A stretch of DNA of 7,165 nucleotides from Anaerolineae bacterium (GTDB lineage: Bacteria > Chloroflexota > Anaerolineae > Promineifilales > Promineifilaceae), in assembly GCA_028277515.1 (NCBI GenBank), contig JANQGC010000214.1:1-7165 (forward strand). The letters run 5' to 3'. Position 1 is the stretch's first letter. Every line of letters begins with the position of its first letter. Shown here one piece after another: positions 5,508-7,165 of the stretch. The translations under genes and the position numbers were made by a program. Under the pieces are notes generated by a model. The model saw nothing but the letters and a program-made list of their open reading frames with translations. It did no database searches and was not told the origin of the DNA.

Positions 5508-6134
5508 TCATCTGAACTGCCTGCTGCAAACCGTCAACAAGATACAGACATCCCCGGCGGAATCAACCGCAAAATAGGAAGGGTAAAACCCCTCATCAAA
5601 GCCCGATGTGAAAAAAATGATATTGTGGCGGTCAGTAAGCGGGTATTCCAGCCAGTTGCGCACCGGTTGATAATTGGCCATCAGCCGGTCCAACATGCGG
5701 TCCACATCAATAATCGTTTCCAGGCGAAAACGCGCGGCCGATTCGGCGTCCATGAAAGCCCCGGTTCCGGTTGAACTGTGATAGCCATAAACGTCTTTTT
5801 CCTCTTGTTCTGATTGTGCGGCCGTCATCGCTTTTATCCACATGACCGGCGCATTTTTAGTGAACAAGACACGAGCTAACACGATGCGCTCTTCTTTTTC
5901 CCCTTCCCGCCGGGCCAGGGATAAATCAACCGGATAGCGCCCGGGCAGCACTGCCTGGACAAATGGCTCGCGCTCCCCGCTGACGAGTGGGTCACAGGCC
6001 ACGATATGGCCGCTGGACAATATTAAGATGCCGGCACGGGCTACCCGGAAATGATTGATATGTTTGCCAAATCGCCAGGAACGGCCGTGGGTAAAAGCAA
6101 TTTGATACAGTTTGGATAAGGTATTTAAGTCCAT
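5508..6134 (-). CDS. DUF4241 family protein
   Basis: This is a 208-residue soluble protein with no signal peptide or membrane segment. The order of motifs matches DUF4241 as I know it: LILSSGHIVACDPLV (37-51), EPFVQAVLPGRYPVDLSLA (56-74), ERIVLARVLF (82-91), NAPVMWIKA (94-102), YGYHSSTGTGAFMD (116-129), then NIIFFTSGFDEGFYPSYFAV (171-190) and DSAGDVCILLT (191-201). The family commonly has Cys-Phe-Met-Asp where this protein has Ala-Phe-Met-Asp. The biochemical role of the family is not known to me. The ATG has no Shine-Dalgarno sequence; instead a 15-bp palindrome ends nine bases before it. The HEAT-repeat gene ends 65 bases upstream on the same strand, so the two are probably co-transcribed, which hints at but does not prove a joint role. 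Confidence 0.7.
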   Translation of the reverse strand: MDLNTLSKLYQIAFTHGRSWRFGKHINHFRVARAGILILSSGHIVACDPLVSGEREPFVQAVLPGRYPVDLSLARREGEKEERIVLARVLFTKNAPVMWIKAMTAAQSEQEEKDVYGYHSSTGTGAFMDAESAARFRLETIIDVDRMLDRLMANYQPVRNWLEYPLTDRHNIIFFTSGFDEGFYPSYFAVDSAGDVCILLTVCSRQFR

Positions 6135-6143
6135 TTTTTAAAC

Positions 6144-6205
6144 AAGTGACAGTCACTTATTCAATTTTCCCACCAGTAACTTGCCAGATAAAGTGACTGT
6201 CACTT
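6144..6205. repeat. Pair of 15-bp palindromes in inverted orientation
   Basis: AAGTGACAGTCACTT (6144-6158) and AAGTGACTGTCACTT (6191-6205) are each perfect 7-bp palindromes around one central base, and are exact reverse complements of each other. Their centres are 47 bases apart, with 32 bases between the arms. One copy overlaps the HEAT-gene stop codon (6200-6202); the other ends nine bases before the DUF4241 start. They could be operator sites, a repeated intergenic element, or an RNA hairpin that tunes translation of the downstream gene. Confidence 0.65.
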
Positions 6206-7165
6206 CATTTCCACATCACTATAAGCAGCGATCATCTCCTCTTTCTGCACGATCACCCGTTTTTCATCCTCGCTCAAACCGCCGTCCACATAAAGACGCA
6301 CAAGAGCGTTAGCTGCTGCCCGCCGGGTGGGCAGTCGTTTATGGTCCAAAGCCGCCAGCAGTATAGGCAGCGCCGGCCCGCCAATTTGCTCTAATCCTTG
6401 TACGGCCGCCTGGTCCGGCAGTTGGTCATTGAGCAACGATTCTTGTAAGGGTTCCAGGCTCTGCTCGCCAAAACTGCCTAAACTCTCCACGGCCGTTTTG
6501 CTGACCCGGTAATCCTCATCCCATCGCGCCTCTACCAGCGCCTCAAAGGCCTCTTGATTGTGTATCTGAGCCAGGGCACGAACGGCCGTCTCCCGGACAG
6601 CGGCGTTCTCATCCGTCGTGCCGGCGACTAGTGTCCCCACCGCCTGTGGCTCCTGGAAATCAACCAGCAAACCTAAAGCCGTTGACCGTACCAGCGCATC
6701 CCCATCGTGCGCTGAGCGGAGAAGCTGGTCCAGCGTCTTCTCATCTCCTATCTGGCTCAAAGCGTTGATCGCCGCCCGGCGCACCGCCGGATGGCGATCC
6801 TGGCACACCTGGCGCAGATCATCGGCCGCCTCTACCGCTTTCATGTCACCCAACAGTCTGGCCGCCATCTCACGCAAATCAGCCTCTTGATCAGCCAACA
6901 TCCGCCTCAGCGGAGCGGCCGCTGCCCCCTCGCCTGATGCCGCCAGGGCTTGCGCCGCCGCCCGGCGCACAGATTGATCATCATCATCAATCGCTTGGGC
7001 CAGGGCATCGACTTTGCGCGGGTCATCCAGCTCCTGTAATATGCGCACGGCCGTCCCCCTGACCAGGGGTTGGGGATCATCCAATGCGCGCTCTAAGGCG
7101 CTCATATTCCCCCGCTGGCCCAATGCCCCTACCGCCTGTATGCGCACGCGCGGGTCTACATCCGC
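6200..7165 (-). CDS. HEAT-repeat (PBS-lyase-like) protein; N-terminal part outside window
   Basis: The frame is open through the right edge and begins in the window with Ala-Asp-Val-Asp-Pro-Arg-Val-Arg, itself a repeat start. The GTG at 7147 is therefore only an internal codon and the gene is incomplete at its 5' end. The 321 visible residues consist of about ten HEAT repeats of roughly 31 residues with the pattern D-x-x-x-x-VR-x-x-A-x-x-A-L. Examples are DPQPLVRGTAVRILQEL, DRHPAVRRAAINALSQIG and DENAAVRETAVRALAQI. The last two repeats (from DQLPDQAAVQ) are more divergent, and a charged tail, SEDEKRVIVQKEEMIAAYSD, closes the protein. Such alpha-solenoids are scaffolds for protein binding; some relatives act on phycobilins, but nothing here suggests pigment metabolism. 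A catalytic or membrane domain could lie in the missing N-terminal part. The DUF4241 gene follows on the same strand. Confidence 0.85.
   Translation of the reverse strand, partial: ADVDPRVRIQAVGALGQRGNMSALERALDDPQPLVRGTAVRILQELDDPRKVDALAQAIDDDDQSVRRAAAQALAASGEGAAAAPLRRMLADQEADLREMAARLLGDMKAVEAADDLRQVCQDRHPAVRRAAINALSQIGDEKTLDQLLRSAHDGDALVRSTALGLLVDFQEPQAVGTLVAGTTDENAAVRETAVRALAQIHNQEAFEALVEARWDEDYRVSKTAVESLGSFGEQSLEPLQESLLNDQLPDQAAVQGLEQIGGPALPILLAALDHKRLPTRRAAANALVRLYVDGGLSEDEKRVIVQKEEMIAAYSDVEMK

Overview
The window looks like a piece of an environmental, GC-rich bacterial chromosome, most likely a Chloroflexota/Anaerolineae-type lineage. That is an inference from gene style: HEAT-repeat, DUF4241 and LysM proteins, and a single-domain surface protein with signal peptide and C-terminal anchor. 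It also rests on a strongly over-used CGGCCG palindrome. No rRNA or other taxonomic marker is present, so the assignment is soft.

Left part (1-2554): the C-terminal end of a type I restriction endonuclease subunit (HsdR) enters from the left edge. It is followed by a markedly AT-rich accessory segment. This holds, on the minus strand, a three-helix membrane protein with a proline-rich stalk and an extracytoplasmic LysM-like domain. After a long AT-rich divergent intergenic region comes, on the plus strand, a 73-residue excisionase-type helix-turn-helix protein. No integrase or transposase is visible. The whole stretch from 420 to 2646 lacks the CGGCCG word that is frequent in the remaining genes, which suggests separately acquired DNA next to a restriction locus.

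Middle (2555-4577): a class I SAM-dependent methyltransferase (minus), then an AT-rich gap with promoter-like sequences. Next is a short remnant of a cupin gene (plus) whose 5' part is missing or frameshifted, then a complete calcineurin-like metallophosphoesterase of the YfcE/MJ0936 type starting four bases after the cupin stop.

Right part (4578-7165): three minus-strand genes. In transcription order they are a HEAT-repeat protein running off the right edge, a DUF4241 protein, and a secreted, membrane-anchored surface protein. The first two are probably co-transcribed and are separated by a pair of 15-bp palindromes. The third has its own promoter-like sequence.

No complete new system is provable here. 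The most distinctive features are DNA-level patterns. One is the CGGCCG/ACGGCCGT enrichment used in all three codon frames. The others are two unrelated 'palindrome-of-palindromes' elements (2407-2450 and 6144-6205), a 10-bp-period degenerate repeat (5448-5477), and the compositional island beside hsdR.
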